Assembly (NCBI RefSeq): GCF_004798685.1 | Contig: NZ_CP039291.1 | Location: 3,658,001 to 3,722,000 of the forward strand | Direction of reading: 5' to 3' | DNA: 64,000 bases | Source: Cellulomonas shaoxiangyii | GTDB taxonomy: Bacteria; Actinomycetota; Actinomycetes; Actinomycetales; Cellulomonadaceae | In this document: piece by piece, positions 1 through 8,932 of the stretch | Layout of the letters: each line of letters begins with the position of its first letter | Numbering within the stretch: position 1 is the stretch's first letter | The notes under the pieces: generated by a model | What the model saw: the letters and a program-made list of their open reading frames with translations, nothing else | Database searches by the model: none | What the model was told of the DNA's origin: nothing | Translations under genes and position numbers: made by a program

Positions 1-548
1 CGCGCGGGCCGCGCGGCCGTGGCCGGGACGTCGAGCCGCATCGCCGCGTCGACCCGGACGAACGCCGCACGTCGCGGGCCGCGCACGAGCGCGGTCACCC
101 GCACCCCGTCGCCGGCCGCGGTGGTGACGTAGTCGACGGCCGGGGGGCGCGCGTCGTCGGGGCGGCCGCGGGTCGCGACGACGTCCATCAGGTAGGACGG
201 GTCGGGGGCGGACGGCTCGCGGAACTCGACGGTGGCGACGACCGGCGCCCACTGCGGCCGGTCGTCGACGACGAAGCCCGCGCCCCAGGCGACGCGCGTC
301 CAGTCGGGCAGCCCGTCGGTGCGCCCGCGCAGCCACGCCGCGACCTCGTCGCCGACCGCCGCCGCGGTGAGCCCGTCGCGCAGCACGCCGGGGTGCTCCC
401 CGTGCAGGGCGGCGAGGCCACCGGCCGCCCACCCGGCGAACACGGGCGCCGTCGCCCCCTGCCAGGCGGCGACCTCGTCGCCCGACGCACCGGCGGGCGG
501 CACCCACTGCCACCACCACGACACCTCGGGCACGACGACGGCCGTCAC
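1..548 (-). CDS. Hypothetical protein of the T7SS locus (C-terminus cut by window edge)
   Basis: An open frame runs on the minus strand from a GTG at 548 to the window edge, giving at least 182 residues starting VTAVVVPEVSWWWQWVPP. The GTG overlaps the TGA of the upstream gene as GTGA, which decides the start and implies translational coupling. The visible part is soluble, rich in Trp, with no membrane segment or motif that I recognise. Its place as last visible gene of a WXG100/EccC operon suggests a dedicated partner or chaperone-like (ESPG-type) factor for the preceding substrate-like protein, but that is only context. Function unknown. Confidence 0.7.
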   Translation of the reverse strand, partial: MTAVVVPEVSWWWQWVPPAGASGDEVAAWQGATAPVFAGWAAGGLAALHGEHPGVLRDGLTAAAVGDEVAAWLRGRTDGLPDWTRVAWGAGFVVDDRPQWAPVVATVEFREPSAPDPSYLMDVVATRGRPDDARPPAVDYVTTAAGDGVRVTALVRGPRRAAFVRVDAAMRLDVPATAARPA

Positions 549-1879
549 GACGCGCCCTCGCGCGCGCCGTACTCGCCGATGACCTCGGTGGTACGGCCCC
601 CCGTCCAGGCGAGCCCGGCGCCGATGGCGAACAGGCTGTTGCCGGCACCCCACCACCCCCACAGGGACGACGTGGACCGGGCGGCGCCCCCCTGGATCGC
701 CGCGAGCCCGGTGTAGCCGCTCCACCCGCCGACCACGCCGAGCCAGTTGCCGCCGGCCTGGCGCGGGTTGGTCAGGATCGACCGCCACAGACCCCCGGCC
801 GCGAGCAGCTGCTGCTTCGACGACGCCCAGAACCCGACCTCCGGGACCAGGCCCGGCGGCAGCAACCGGTTCGTGAGCGGGTTGTTGAACCAGTCGGACT
901 GGTTCTTCCAGCCGGCGGGCACCGACGAGGGCAGGTTCCGCGGGAACCGCGTCCCGAGGTTCTGCAGGGGGAGGAACGAGGTCGTCGTCTGCCGCTTGAT
1001 GCCCGCGGTCAGGCCGCGGGCCGCGACCGACAGGTGCTTGCCGACCAGCGACGCGACGGTCAGGCCGCCGAGCAGCGCCACGCCGAGCACCGCGAAGATG
1101 AGGTCCGTCAGCCCCTCGTTGCCCGTCGCGTAGAGCGTCGCCGTGACGGCCAGCCCCGCGACGGCGGCCACCGCCGCCAACGCCACCAGCGCGGCGACAC
1201 CGGGGATGAGGATGCACAGCACCCCCAGCACCATCGCGATGATCGCGAGCGCCTTGCTGACGATCTTCAGCGCGGCGATGATCTCGTCCTTCAGGGTGTG
1301 GGACAGGCCGTCGTCGTACCGCTTGCAGTTGACGGCGTCGCCGAACCGCTTGCCTGCGACGCCGAGCTTCTCGACCGCCGTGTCCATGCGGCGGGTCGCC
1401 GCCGTGAGCCGGTCCGCGGCGGCCGCCACGGCCGTGGCCTTCTGCTCGTCCTTCGCCCTCTCGTCGGCCGGGAGCGCGCCGTCCTCCCCGGGCACGCCGT
1501 CGGGCAGGCCCTCGGCCGCCGCCCCGGCCGACGTCGCCTCGCGCGCGTCGGTGAGCGCACCCGCCGTCTCGGTCAGCGCGTCGTCCAGCTCCGGCTGGTA
1601 GCGGGCGATCTCCCGGGCGACGTCCTCGTAGCGCACCGACGCCTTCGCCAGGCCGTCGCGGACGCTCGTCGCGTCCTCGCGCAGCTTCTCCGCGTACTTC
1701 CCGGCCAGCCCCTCGCTGCCCGTCGAGACGATCCGCTCGAGCCGGCCGACCGCGTCGGTGATCGTCGTCGCGATGTCCCGGTAGCGGCGGCCCGCCTCCT
1801 GGACCTTCTCGGGGTCGGCCTCGACCGGGTCGGACCCCCTGCCCAGCGGGCTCCAGTCGCCCAGGTTGCGCACGCTCAT
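545..1879 (-). CDS. Putative T7SS-secreted/WXG-like protein with central membrane segments
   Basis: 444 residues from an ATG at 1879 preceded by GAGGGAGGACC. Residues 1-120 contain the DPVEADPEKVQEAGRRYRD segment and long alpha-helical heptads seen at the N-terminus of actinobacterial putative T7SS-secreted toxin-like proteins. After an acidic, Ala-rich helical region (120-190) come hydrophobic segments at about 196-250 and 258-278. The C-terminal 150 residues are Trp/Gly/Asn rich (WLGVVGGWSGY, WGWWGAGNS) and could be another membrane-associated region. It lies directly after two WXG100-like genes and eccC on the same strand and overlaps the next gene by 4 bases. A toxin C-terminus of known fold is not recognised, so it may be a substrate, or a structural membrane partner. 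Confidence 0.75.
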   Translation of the reverse strand: MSVRNLGDWSPLGRGSDPVEADPEKVQEAGRRYRDIATTITDAVGRLERIVSTGSEGLAGKYAEKLREDATSVRDGLAKASVRYEDVAREIARYQPELDDALTETAGALTDAREATSAGAAAEGLPDGVPGEDGALPADERAKDEQKATAVAAAADRLTAATRRMDTAVEKLGVAGKRFGDAVNCKRYDDGLSHTLKDEIIAALKIVSKALAIIAMVLGVLCILIPGVAALVALAAVAAVAGLAVTATLYATGNEGLTDLIFAVLGVALLGGLTVASLVGKHLSVAARGLTAGIKRQTTTSFLPLQNLGTRFPRNLPSSVPAGWKNQSDWFNNPLTNRLLPPGLVPEVGFWASSKQQLLAAGGLWRSILTNPRQAGGNWLGVVGGWSGYTGLAAIQGGAARSTSSLWGWWGAGNSLFAIGAGLAWTGGRTTEVIGEYGAREGAS

Positions 1880-1904
1880 CGCCGGTCCTCCCTCACGGTG
1901 GCCC

Positions 1905-2186
1905 TCACTCCGTCGCCAGGCTCTCGGAGAGCTCCGCGTCGGCACGGGCCCACTCGTCCGCGCACTGCCGCAGCCGCTCACGCAGCTTCTTCATCGCCTC
2001 GACCATCTCGTCGCGGTGCACGGTCCAGTTGTCCGCGAAGTCGCCCATCGACAGCTCCGCGTTCCGCTGGCCCCACACCGTCGCGTAGTCGTTCTCGAAG
2101 TCCAGGGCTCCCTGGAACTCCCCGATCAGCACGTCGAGGTCGTGGGCCAGGCTCACGAGGTCGTCCGTCACGACGAGGTCGGCCAT
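1905..2186 (-). CDS. Small WXG100-like (ESAT-6-family) protein
   Basis: 93 residues, almost entirely alpha-helical and acidic, size typical for ESX/WXG100 substrates. The centre reads YATVWGQRNAEL in the turn position where the family has W-x-G; the exact W-x-G is replaced by W-G-Q. The ATG at 2186 shares one base with the eccC stop (TGATG), indicating translational coupling, and an AGGAG lies 7 bases upstream inside eccC. The pairing of this gene with the WXG100 gene on the other side of eccC suggests a heterodimeric substrate pair or an accessory helical hairpin for the downstream substrate-like protein. Family assignment rests on length, helix pattern and location rather than a perfect motif. 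Confidence 0.75.
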   Translation of the reverse strand: MADLVVTDDLVSLAHDLDVLIGEFQGALDFENDYATVWGQRNAELSMGDFADNWTVHRDEMVEAMKKLRERLRQCADEWARADAELSESLATE

Positions 2187-5100
2187 CAGGTCTCCTTCTT
2201 CTGCGGGAGGGGCGCGTGGGGCACCCGGGTGGTCACGAGGGCCGCGTCGCCGAGGTGCACGAGCGCGGCCCCGGGGACGACGCGCGGGGACAGCTGCGCG
2301 CGCGCCAGGCGGGTCCCGACGAGGTCGCCGTCGCCGAGGTTCTGCGGCGAGAGCAGCGCCCCGCGCCGGTTCTTCTTCACGTCCGCCTGCCAGCCGCTGA
2401 AGCCGGCCCCGACGGCCCCGACGTCGCCGGCGATGACGACGCCGCGCCGGTCCCCCGCCGCGCGGCGCACGAGCGCCCGCAGCCACTCCCGGGCGGGCGC
2501 GTCGCGCCACGCCTCCGCGTCGTCGACCAGCAGGACGACCGGCTCGTCGCCGCCGTCGACGAGGTCGGCGAGGGTCGCCGCGTCCGGTGCGTCGTCCGTG
2601 ACCACGCCGCGCACGCCGGGCCGGCCGGCGAGGTCGCGCAGCGGGGAGCGCCACGGCGCGCCGATCACGAGCTGGGTGCCCGAGCGCAGCAGCGACTCCG
2701 CCATGACGGACAGCACGGTGCTGCGCCCGGACCGCGACGGCCCGGCGACGAGGAACGTCGCCTGGTCCCCGCCGAGGTCGACGCCCACCGGCTCGAGCTC
2801 GTCACCGCCCACGCCGAGCAGCGCCCACATCGGGCGCGGGCCCGCGAGCGCCCACGCGTCCTCGAACCCGAGCTGCGCCGGCATCACGGCCACGCGCAGC
2901 GGGCGCGCGGCGGGGGGCACGTGCGCCTCGCGCCGGGCCAGGCGCTCGCCGAGCGCGTGCAGCGCGGCGACCTGCGCCGGTCCCGACGGGTCGTCGGCGA
3001 GCAGGGACACGTGCGTCTCCACCCCGCCCGGCACGCGCACCCCCCGGCCGGGCGGCGGGTCCTCGGGCAGCGCGCGCGGGCTCAGCCCTGCCAGCGTCCC
3101 GTCCGTGCGGTCGGCGAGCCGCAGCACCAGCTTGTCCTCGCACAGCGCCGCGATCCGGCCGCTGAGCAGGGTGTGGTCGCCCGCGACCACCACGTGCACG
3201 CCGACGCTCGCGCCCTCGCGCAGCAGCCCGTGGACGGCCTCCGTGAGCGCGCCGCCGTCGTGCTCGCCGAGCGTGCCGACGAACCCCTCCCACCGGTCCA
3301 CGAGGAGCAGCACGTGCGCGAGCCGGTCGCCCGGGGCGGCCGCGGCGCGCTGCTCCGTGACGTTCGCGAACCCGCCCTCGCCCAGCAGCCGCTGCCGGCG
3401 CTGGACCTCGGCGGTGAGCCGGGTCAGCAGCCGCGCGGCCCGCTCCACCTCGGTGCGCTGCACGACGACGCCGCAGTGCGGCAGCCGCGTCAGCGCCAGC
3501 AGCGCGCCGTTGCCGCAGTCGATGCCGTACACGTGCAGGTCCGCGACCGACGCGGCCGCGCACGCCGCCGCCGCGAGGGTCCGCAGCGCCTGCGAGCGTC
3601 CCGAGCGCGGCGCCCCGACGACGTGCAGGTGCCCGAACGTCGCGAGGTCCGTGCGGACGTCCTCCTGGCGCTGCCGGCGCGGCAGGTCCCGGCGGGCCCA
3701 GGAGAACGACGGCTCACCGGTCGCGGGCTCGTCCGCGAGGGGCGCGACGTGCACGTGCGCGAGCGGCGGCAGCCAGGGCCGGCGCTGGCGCGGGACGCCC
3801 AGCATCTCGGCGCCCTGGCCGATCGCCCGGACCAGCACCGACAGGTCCGTCGCCGCCTCGCCGCGCTGCTCCTCGACGCGGCGCTCGGGGACGGGCCGGC
3901 CGAGGTCGAGCCACGACACCGGGTGCAGGAACGGCGGTGGCAGCTCCGCACGCCGCTGCGGGCGCCGCCCACCGACGCGGGCCGCCTGGAACGGGATCAG
4001 CGACGAGTGGCCGAGGCGCACGAACGCCCGCCCCGGCTGGTCGGAGCCGATGCCCGCCGCCTCGCGCGCGTCGATGACGTCCTGGCTCTCCGCCGCGTCG
4101 GTCACCCGCAGCGCGATCCGCAGGTTGGTGTTCGCGCGGATCTCGGCCGACACGACCCCCGACGGGCGCTGCGTGGCCAGCACGAGGTGGATGCCGAGGG
4201 ACCGGCCCCGCTGCGCGATGTTGACCAGGCCGGTGACGAAGTCCGGCAGCTCGCGCGCGACCGACGCGAACTCGTCGATGACGATGAGCAGGCGCGGCAG
4301 CGGGTCGAGGCCCGGGCGCCGGTCGAGCAGGTCGACGTACTCGTCGAGGTCCTTGGCGCCCGCCGCGGCCAGCACGTGCTCGCGGTGCGTCAGCTCCGCG
4401 CCGAGCGACGTCAGCGCCCGCTCCACGAGGTGCGGGTCGAGGTCGGTGACCATGCCCACGGTGTGCGGCAGCGCCACGCAGTCCTGGAACGCGGCGCCGC
4501 CCTTGTAGTCGACGAGGACGAAGTTCATGGCGTCGGGCCGGTTCGCCACCGCGAGGGACGCGACCAGCGTCTGCAGCAGCTCCGACTTGCCCGAGCCGGT
4601 GGTGCCCGCGACGAGCCCGTGCGGGCCGTGCTCGGCGAGGTCGATCGCGAACGGCCCGTCGAGGGAGACGCCGACGACGGCCCGCGTCGTGCGCCCGCCG
4701 GCCTGCCACCGGGCGGCCAGCGCGGCGGGGCCCGGGTCCGTCAGGTCGAGGACGTCGAGCAGGCGCACCGTCGCGGGCAGCGCCGCCTCGCCGGTCGTCG
4801 CGCTGGTGTCGCGCAGGGGCGCCAGGCGGCGCCCGACGGCGGTGAACCACGCGTCGTCGACCTCGTCCACCCGGATCCCCTCGACCCGGTCCGCGCGCTG
4901 CTGACGCAGGACCGCGCGCCGCCCCGGGCCGCCCACGACGACGGCCGTGCACTCCTCGGGCAGCGTGCGCTCGTCCGTGTCGACGCAGATGCAGTGGACC
5001 CCGACGGCCGGCCCGTCCCGCAGGATCGCGACCACGCCGGGCATGGCGCGCAGCCGCAGCGCGCCGTCGAGCACGACCACCACGTCGGGCCCGGGCAGCG

Positions 5101-6616
5101 GCGCGCGCGCCCCGCCGGCCAGGCGGGCACGCTGGCGGCTCGCGACGAGCTCCAGCAGCTCGGCCACGCGGCGGCCGAGCGTCTCGGCGTCCGCACCGAC
5201 CAGCGCGACGGTCCGCTGGCCCAGCGCCGGGCGCACGTGCGGCAGCCACGTCGCCCACTCCCAGAGCCGGTGCCCCTCGGGGTCGGTGAGCACGTACACC
5301 TGCACGTCGCGAGGGCTCTGCAGCACGCCGAGCTGCGCGACCAGCCAGCGCGCGAGCCGCCGCGGCCAGTCGCCAGGCCCGGCGAGGCCCACGACGCCGG
5401 CCGCGGCGACCGAGAGCGCGGCGGGCACGTCGGTGGACGTGCGCGGCTCCTGGCGCCGCGTGACGCCCTCGCCCTCGGTGACGACGAGCACGCTCGGCAG
5501 GTCGGCCGTGCCGATCCGCACCAGCAGGTGGTCGGGGTCGGTGCGCCGCCGCTCCCACAGCCGCGCGCGGGGGGCCGTCGCGATGAGCAGCAGCTCGGCC
5601 GGGTCGGGGCACGCGGAGCGGCGGTCGGCACGCTCCGTCTGCAGCGCGTCGCGCACGTCGCGCTCGACCTGCTCGAGCTCGGCGCGGTGCTCGGCCAGGC
5701 GGCGGCGGTGCCCGAGGCGCCCCCCGCGGCGGCTGGACCACCAGTTCCCGACCACCATGACGGGCGACATCGCCGCGAACAGCAGGTACATGGGGTTGTT
5801 CATGACGAGCGCGACGATGCCGCCCCCGACCGCGGGCAGCGCCGCCGTGAGCCACGGCAGCGCGCTGGGCTGCGGCGCCCTCGGGTCGGGCGGGACCTGG
5901 AACTCCGTGCGCCGCTCGGGCGGCAGCAGGCGCGGCGGACGGTTGTAGTCGAGGTGCTCGCCGTCGGCGGACGGCTCGACGACCGCGTCCGCCAGCACCG
6001 TGGGGTGCACCTCGAGCAGGCGGTCGCCGACCTGCAGCTGCACGGTCTCCGGCCACGGCACCTCGCCGGCCGGCAGCGGGGCGCGGTCCAGCAGGGGGGT
6101 GCGGTCCAGCAGCGGGGCACGATCGAGCAACGGGGCGCGGTCCGGCCCGGCTCCGGGACCGACCGTCCCGGCACCGGCCACGTGCACGCGCGCGTCGAAC
6201 GTGACGCGCACGGTGGCGGCCACGGGGTCCGCGCCGTCGACGCGGACCGAGCAGGCGGGGTCCGAGCCGATGCGGTGGTGCCCGGCGTCGAGGTGCCACA
6301 CGCGGCCCGCGCCGTCGCCCGCCACGACGCGCACGGTCACCAGACCGGTCGCCGGTGCGCCGTCGGCGTCCGGCTGCCCCAGCCACAGCACCGCGCCGTC
6401 GTGGACGCCGCTCGAGCCGAGCGGCTCGCTCGCGTCCACCGGCCGGCGGCCGACGTGCAGCTGAGCGAGGCCCGCGTGCCCGTCGGGGTGGCGCGAGGGG
6501 TCGAGACCGTCGACGGCGTTCTTGACGATGTCGCCGACCGGGGTGAGCGGGTCCGCGTCCACGACGACGTCGGCCGACCAGTCCCCCGGCCGGGCCAGCG
6601 TGATCATCAGGCGCAT
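2186..6616 (-). CDS. eccC: EccC-type FtsK/SpoIIIE ATPase of a type VII secretion system
   Basis: 1476 residues. Residues 1-75 resemble a YukD/ubiquitin-like domain; 85-145 an FHA-like domain (RIGSDPACSVRV); 157-182 a Pro/Leu/Asp repeat; 258-295 two membrane helices (TAALPAVGGGIVALV and YLLFAAMSPVMVVG). Three ATPase domains follow. The first has an intact Walker A GTTGSGKSE (Lys near 677) and Walker B LLIVIDEF. The second (GAPRSGRSQ, near 1005) and third (GPSRSGRST, near 1294) have Arg in place of the Walker Lys. This is the motor that drives WXG100 substrate export through the ESX membrane pore. It is a full-length fused EccC (in some mycobacterial systems it is split as Ca/Cb). No EccB, EccD, EccE or mycosin is in the window; they may lie to the left. 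Confidence 0.95.
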   Translation of the reverse strand: MRLMITLARPGDWSADVVVDADPLTPVGDIVKNAVDGLDPSRHPDGHAGLAQLHVGRRPVDASEPLGSSGVHDGAVLWLGQPDADGAPATGLVTVRVVAGDGAGRVWHLDAGHHRIGSDPACSVRVDGADPVAATVRVTFDARVHVAGAGTVGPGAGPDRAPLLDRAPLLDRTPLLDRAPLPAGEVPWPETVQLQVGDRLLEVHPTVLADAVVEPSADGEHLDYNRPPRLLPPERRTEFQVPPDPRAPQPSALPWLTAALPAVGGGIVALVMNNPMYLLFAAMSPVMVVGNWWSSRRGGRLGHRRRLAEHRAELEQVERDVRDALQTERADRRSACPDPAELLLIATAPRARLWERRRTDPDHLLVRIGTADLPSVLVVTEGEGVTRRQEPRTSTDVPAALSVAAAGVVGLAGPGDWPRRLARWLVAQLGVLQSPRDVQVYVLTDPEGHRLWEWATWLPHVRPALGQRTVALVGADAETLGRRVAELLELVASRQRARLAGGARAPLPGPDVVVVLDGALRLRAMPGVVAILRDGPAVGVHCICVDTDERTLPEECTAVVVGGPGRRAVLRQQRADRVEGIRVDEVDDAWFTAVGRRLAPLRDTSATTGEAALPATVRLLDVLDLTDPGPAALAARWQAGGRTTRAVVGVSLDGPFAIDLAEHGPHGLVAGTTGSGKSELLQTLVASLAVANRPDAMNFVLVDYKGGAAFQDCVALPHTVGMVTDLDPHLVERALTSLGAELTHREHVLAAAGAKDLDEYVDLLDRRPGLDPLPRLLIVIDEFASVARELPDFVTGLVNIAQRGRSLGIHLVLATQRPSGVVSAEIRANTNLRIALRVTDAAESQDVIDAREAAGIGSDQPGRAFVRLGHSSLIPFQAARVGGRRPQRRAELPPPFLHPVSWLDLGRPVPERRVEEQRGEAATDLSVLVRAIGQGAEMLGVPRQRRPWLPPLAHVHVAPLADEPATGEPSFSWARRDLPRRQRQEDVRTDLATFGHLHVVGAPRSGRSQALRTLAAAACAAASVADLHVYGIDCGNGALLALTRLPHCGVVVQRTEVERAARLLTRLTAEVQRRQRLLGEGGFANVTEQRAAAAPGDRLAHVLLLVDRWEGFVGTLGEHDGGALTEAVHGLLREGASVGVHVVVAGDHTLLSGRIAALCEDKLVLRLADRTDGTLAGLSPRALPEDPPPGRGVRVPGGVETHVSLLADDPSGPAQVAALHALGERLARREAHVPPAARPLRVAVMPAQLGFEDAWALAGPRPMWALLGVGGDELEPVGVDLGGDQATFLVAGPSRSGRSTVLSVMAESLLRSGTQLVIGAPWRSPLRDLAGRPGVRGVVTDDAPDAATLADLVDGGDEPVVLLVDDAEAWRDAPAREWLRALVRRAAGDRRGVVIAGDVGAVGAGFSGWQADVKKNRRGALLSPQNLGDGDLVGTRLARAQLSPRVVPGAALVHLGDAALVTTRVPHAPLPQKKET

Positions 6617-6686
6617 CGCGACCGCTCCTCGGGCGACGGGCCGCCCGCGCCGGCGGAGGGGCCGGCGCGGGCGGGGTAAGGGACGG

Positions 6687-6983
6687 TCAGGAACCGAGCG
6701 AGGAGGCCATCTGCGTGTCCATGTCGCGCAGCGCCTCGACCGCCTTGTCCAACCAGGTCGAGAGCGTCTCGAGGTTCACCATCACGTCGTTCGCGGCGGT
6801 GACGAACTGCGTGTGCACCTCGTCGAACCGGCCGGACGCCTGGTCGGTGACGAAGCCCGAGGCCGTGAGGGCGGCGACGAGCGACTTGCACTGGCTCAGG
6901 CGGTCGTCGATGTCGTTCTTGTTGTTGCGCAGCTTCGTCGCGCTGTCGGACATCTCGGCGTAGGTGACGTTCAGGTTCGGCAT
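6687..6983 (-). CDS. WXG100-family secreted protein
   Basis: 98 residues from an ATG at 6983 with GAGAGGGAG upstream. The pattern is that of an ESAT-6-family helical hairpin: helix (DSATKLRNNKNDIDDRLSQCKSLVAAL), a turn (TASGFVTDQASGRF) where the W-x-G normally sits, and a second helix ending DMDTQMASSLGS. The Trp is not in the turn, a variation that is common in this family; a Trp occurs later (STWLDKAVEAL). It is the first gene of the minus-strand secretion operon, 70 bases ahead of eccC, and divergent from the LysM-like membrane protein gene. Likely exported by the EccC machine as a dimer. Confidence 0.88.
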   Translation of the reverse strand: MPNLNVTYAEMSDSATKLRNNKNDIDDRLSQCKSLVAALTASGFVTDQASGRFDEVHTQFVTAANDVMVNLETLSTWLDKAVEALRDMDTQMASSLGS

Positions 6984-7222
6984 CGGTCTCCCTCTCGGAT
7001 CGCGCCGCGCGGTCTGCGCAGCCCCGGCGGCACCGGCGGGGACGACGCTAGGAACGCCGCCACCGGCGGGTCCAGGCGTGCGCCGCTCCCCTGGGCCCGA
7101 GGGCCCACGGCGTCTTGGCCGGGCGTCCGCGCCGCCGCGACGATCGGCCCAGCAGGGGGCTGCCGTCCGGGCGTCCCCACCCTCCCGGCGCCGCCGGGCC
7201 CGGCGGGACGAGGAGGCGGTCC

Positions 7223-8932
7223 ATGAGGTCGCAGCGGCAGGGCGGTCCCCGCAGCGGGGTGGTCGGGGTGGTCGGGGTGGTCGGGGTGGTCCTCGCGGTC
7301 GTCGCCGCGGTGCTCGTCGGCCTGGGCGGGACGGCCCCGGCCGCCGGGACGGCAGGAGCCGCCGCCGGCACCGCGGGGGCCGCCGCGGGCCAGGAGCGGT
7401 ACTACGTCGTCCAGCACTCCTGGCAGGGCCAGCCCGAGTTCCTGCACGAGATCGCGGAGCGATTCCTCGGCACGGGCGACCGCGCCCTGGAGATCTACGA
7501 GCTCAACGCGGGCCGCGTGCAGCCGGACGGCGTGCTGGTCTCCGACCCGTCCGTCATCACGGCCGGGTGGGTCCTGCGCCTCCCGGACGACGCGACGGGC
7601 GACGGCGTGCAGACGGGCTCGGTCGACGCCGTCATCGCCGACGCCGCCCGCGCCGCCGCGACCCCCGCACCGGCGGCCGGCGCGGACACCCGGTACTACG
7701 TCGTGCAGGACGCGTGGCAGGGCGAGCCGGAGTTCCTGTACGCGATCGCCGAGCGGTTCCTCGGCACGGGCGACCGCGCGATGGAGATCTTCGAGCTCAA
7801 CCGCGGGCGCCCCCAGCCCGGCGGGCTCACCGTCACGGCGCCCGAGGTCATCCGGCCGGGGTGGGTGCTCGAGCTCCCCGCCGACGCCGCGGGGGACGGC
7901 GTGCAGACGGGCCCGCTGCCGACCCCCGCCGGCGTCGCCCCCGCGGACGCGTCGGCCTCCGCCACACCGCGCGCCTCGGCGGCCGGGGGCGCCGCGACGA
8001 CCCCCACGCGCAGCACGACGACCTCGTGGGTGCTGCCCGCGGCGGCGGCCGTCCTCCTGCTGCTCGTGCTGGCGACCGGCGCCGTGCTCCTCGTCCGGCG
8101 GCGCCGTGCCGCGGCCCCCGACGCGCCGCCCCGCACCGGTGCGTCGGCGCCGGCCGCACGCACCGCCCCGGCGCGCACCGGCCTGCGCCGCCGGCGCCGC
8201 GGCACGCCCGTGGCACCGGCCCGCGAGGACCCGGGCGCCTGGACGATCGACCGCGTCACGCGTGCCCTCGCGCGGGCCTGCGCGGACGCCGGCCGGGCGG
8301 TGCCGGAGGTGTACGTGCTGCTCGTGGCCGACGACGCGGTGCGGCTGCGTCTCGCCGCCCCGGACCGCGACGCCCCGGCGGGGTGGGCCGCGTCGCCCGA
8401 CGGCCGCACCTGGACCGCCGGGATGCACGCCCTGCAGGAGGTGGCGCTGACGGCGCACGTCGCGGCGCCGTTCCCGCGGCTCGTGCCCCTCGGCGACGAC
8501 GCGGACGGCCGGGTGCTGCTCGACCTGGCCCGCGCCGGCGGCACCGTCGCGCTCGAGGGCGACGCCCGGTGGACGCGCCGGCTCGCCGAGCAGTGGCTGC
8601 GCGACCTGGCCACGAGCCCCTGGTCGCGCGGTGTCCGCGTGGTCGGGGTGGGCCTGGGCCCGGACGCCGTCACGACGCTCGACGACGCCGTCCGGACGAT
8701 CCTCGACGCGGGTGCGGGGGTGTGCGTGGTGGCCGGCGTGCGCGGCCGGGAGCTCGACCGGCTGGCCGAGCTCGCGGCCGACCCCGCGTGGTCCGTCGTC
8801 CTCGTCGGCGACGGCGACCGGGCGGGGGCGCGCTGGCGCCTGACGGTCGACGCCGCCGGGGCGGTCACGGGCGGGCCGCTCGACGGCGCGGTCACGGTGC
8901 GCGGCGGCGAGAGGCGTCTGGAGCCGGCGTGA
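7223..8932 (+). CDS. Membrane protein with two LysM-like repeats
   Basis: 569 residues. The ATG at 7223 follows AGGAGG at a 6-base spacing, so upstream in-frame starts were rejected. N-terminal signal/anchor (GVVGVVGVVGVVLAVVAAVL, about 12-33), then two near-identical modules at about 58-140 and 155-237, each RYYVVQ..WQG.PEFL..IAERFLGTGDRA.EI.ELN.GR.QP ... V(I/L)..GWVL.LP, the layout of a LysM domain. A second membrane helix follows (WVLPAAAAVLLLLVLATGAVLL, about 270-292), then a basic linker and a 260-residue cytoplasmic-looking domain of unknown fold. LysM-like modules suggest binding to cell-wall glycan outside the membrane. It diverges from the T7SS operon and overlaps the LuxR gene by 4 bases, so it is probably an accessory of the same system. 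Confidence 0.82.
   Translation: MRSQRQGGPRSGVVGVVGVVGVVLAVVAAVLVGLGGTAPAAGTAGAAAGTAGAAAGQERYYVVQHSWQGQPEFLHEIAERFLGTGDRALEIYELNAGRVQPDGVLVSDPSVITAGWVLRLPDDATGDGVQTGSVDAVIADAARAAATPAPAAGADTRYYVVQDAWQGEPEFLYAIAERFLGTGDRAMEIFELNRGRPQPGGLTVTAPEVIRPGWVLELPADAAGDGVQTGPLPTPAGVAPADASASATPRASAAGGAATTPTRSTTTSWVLPAAAAVLLLLVLATGAVLLVRRRRAAAPDAPPRTGASAPAARTAPARTGLRRRRRGTPVAPAREDPGAWTIDRVTRALARACADAGRAVPEVYVLLVADDAVRLRLAAPDRDAPAGWAASPDGRTWTAGMHALQEVALTAHVAAPFPRLVPLGDDADGRVLLDLARAGGTVALEGDARWTRRLAEQWLRDLATSPWSRGVRVVGVGLGPDAVTTLDDAVRTILDAGAGVCVVAGVRGRELDRLAELAADPAWSVVLVGDGDRAGARWRLTVDAAGAVTGGPLDGAVTVRGGERRLEPA
7256..7291 (+). repeat. 9-base tandem repeat in the signal region of the LysM-like protein
   Basis: GGGGTGGTC repeats four times without change, coding for Gly-Val-Val units in the hydrophobic N-terminal segment. 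Slippage here would lengthen or shorten the membrane anchor in steps of three residues. Confidence 0.8.

Noticed and set aside
1034..6679. Very long plus-strand open frame opposite the T7SS genes
   Set aside because: Arg/His/Pro-rich translation typical of an antisense shadow at this GC content; the minus strand shows recognisable EccC and WXG proteins.
7101..7130. GGGCCC-rich dyad in the T7SS divergent gap
   Set aside because: Short and G/C-only; expected by chance at this composition.
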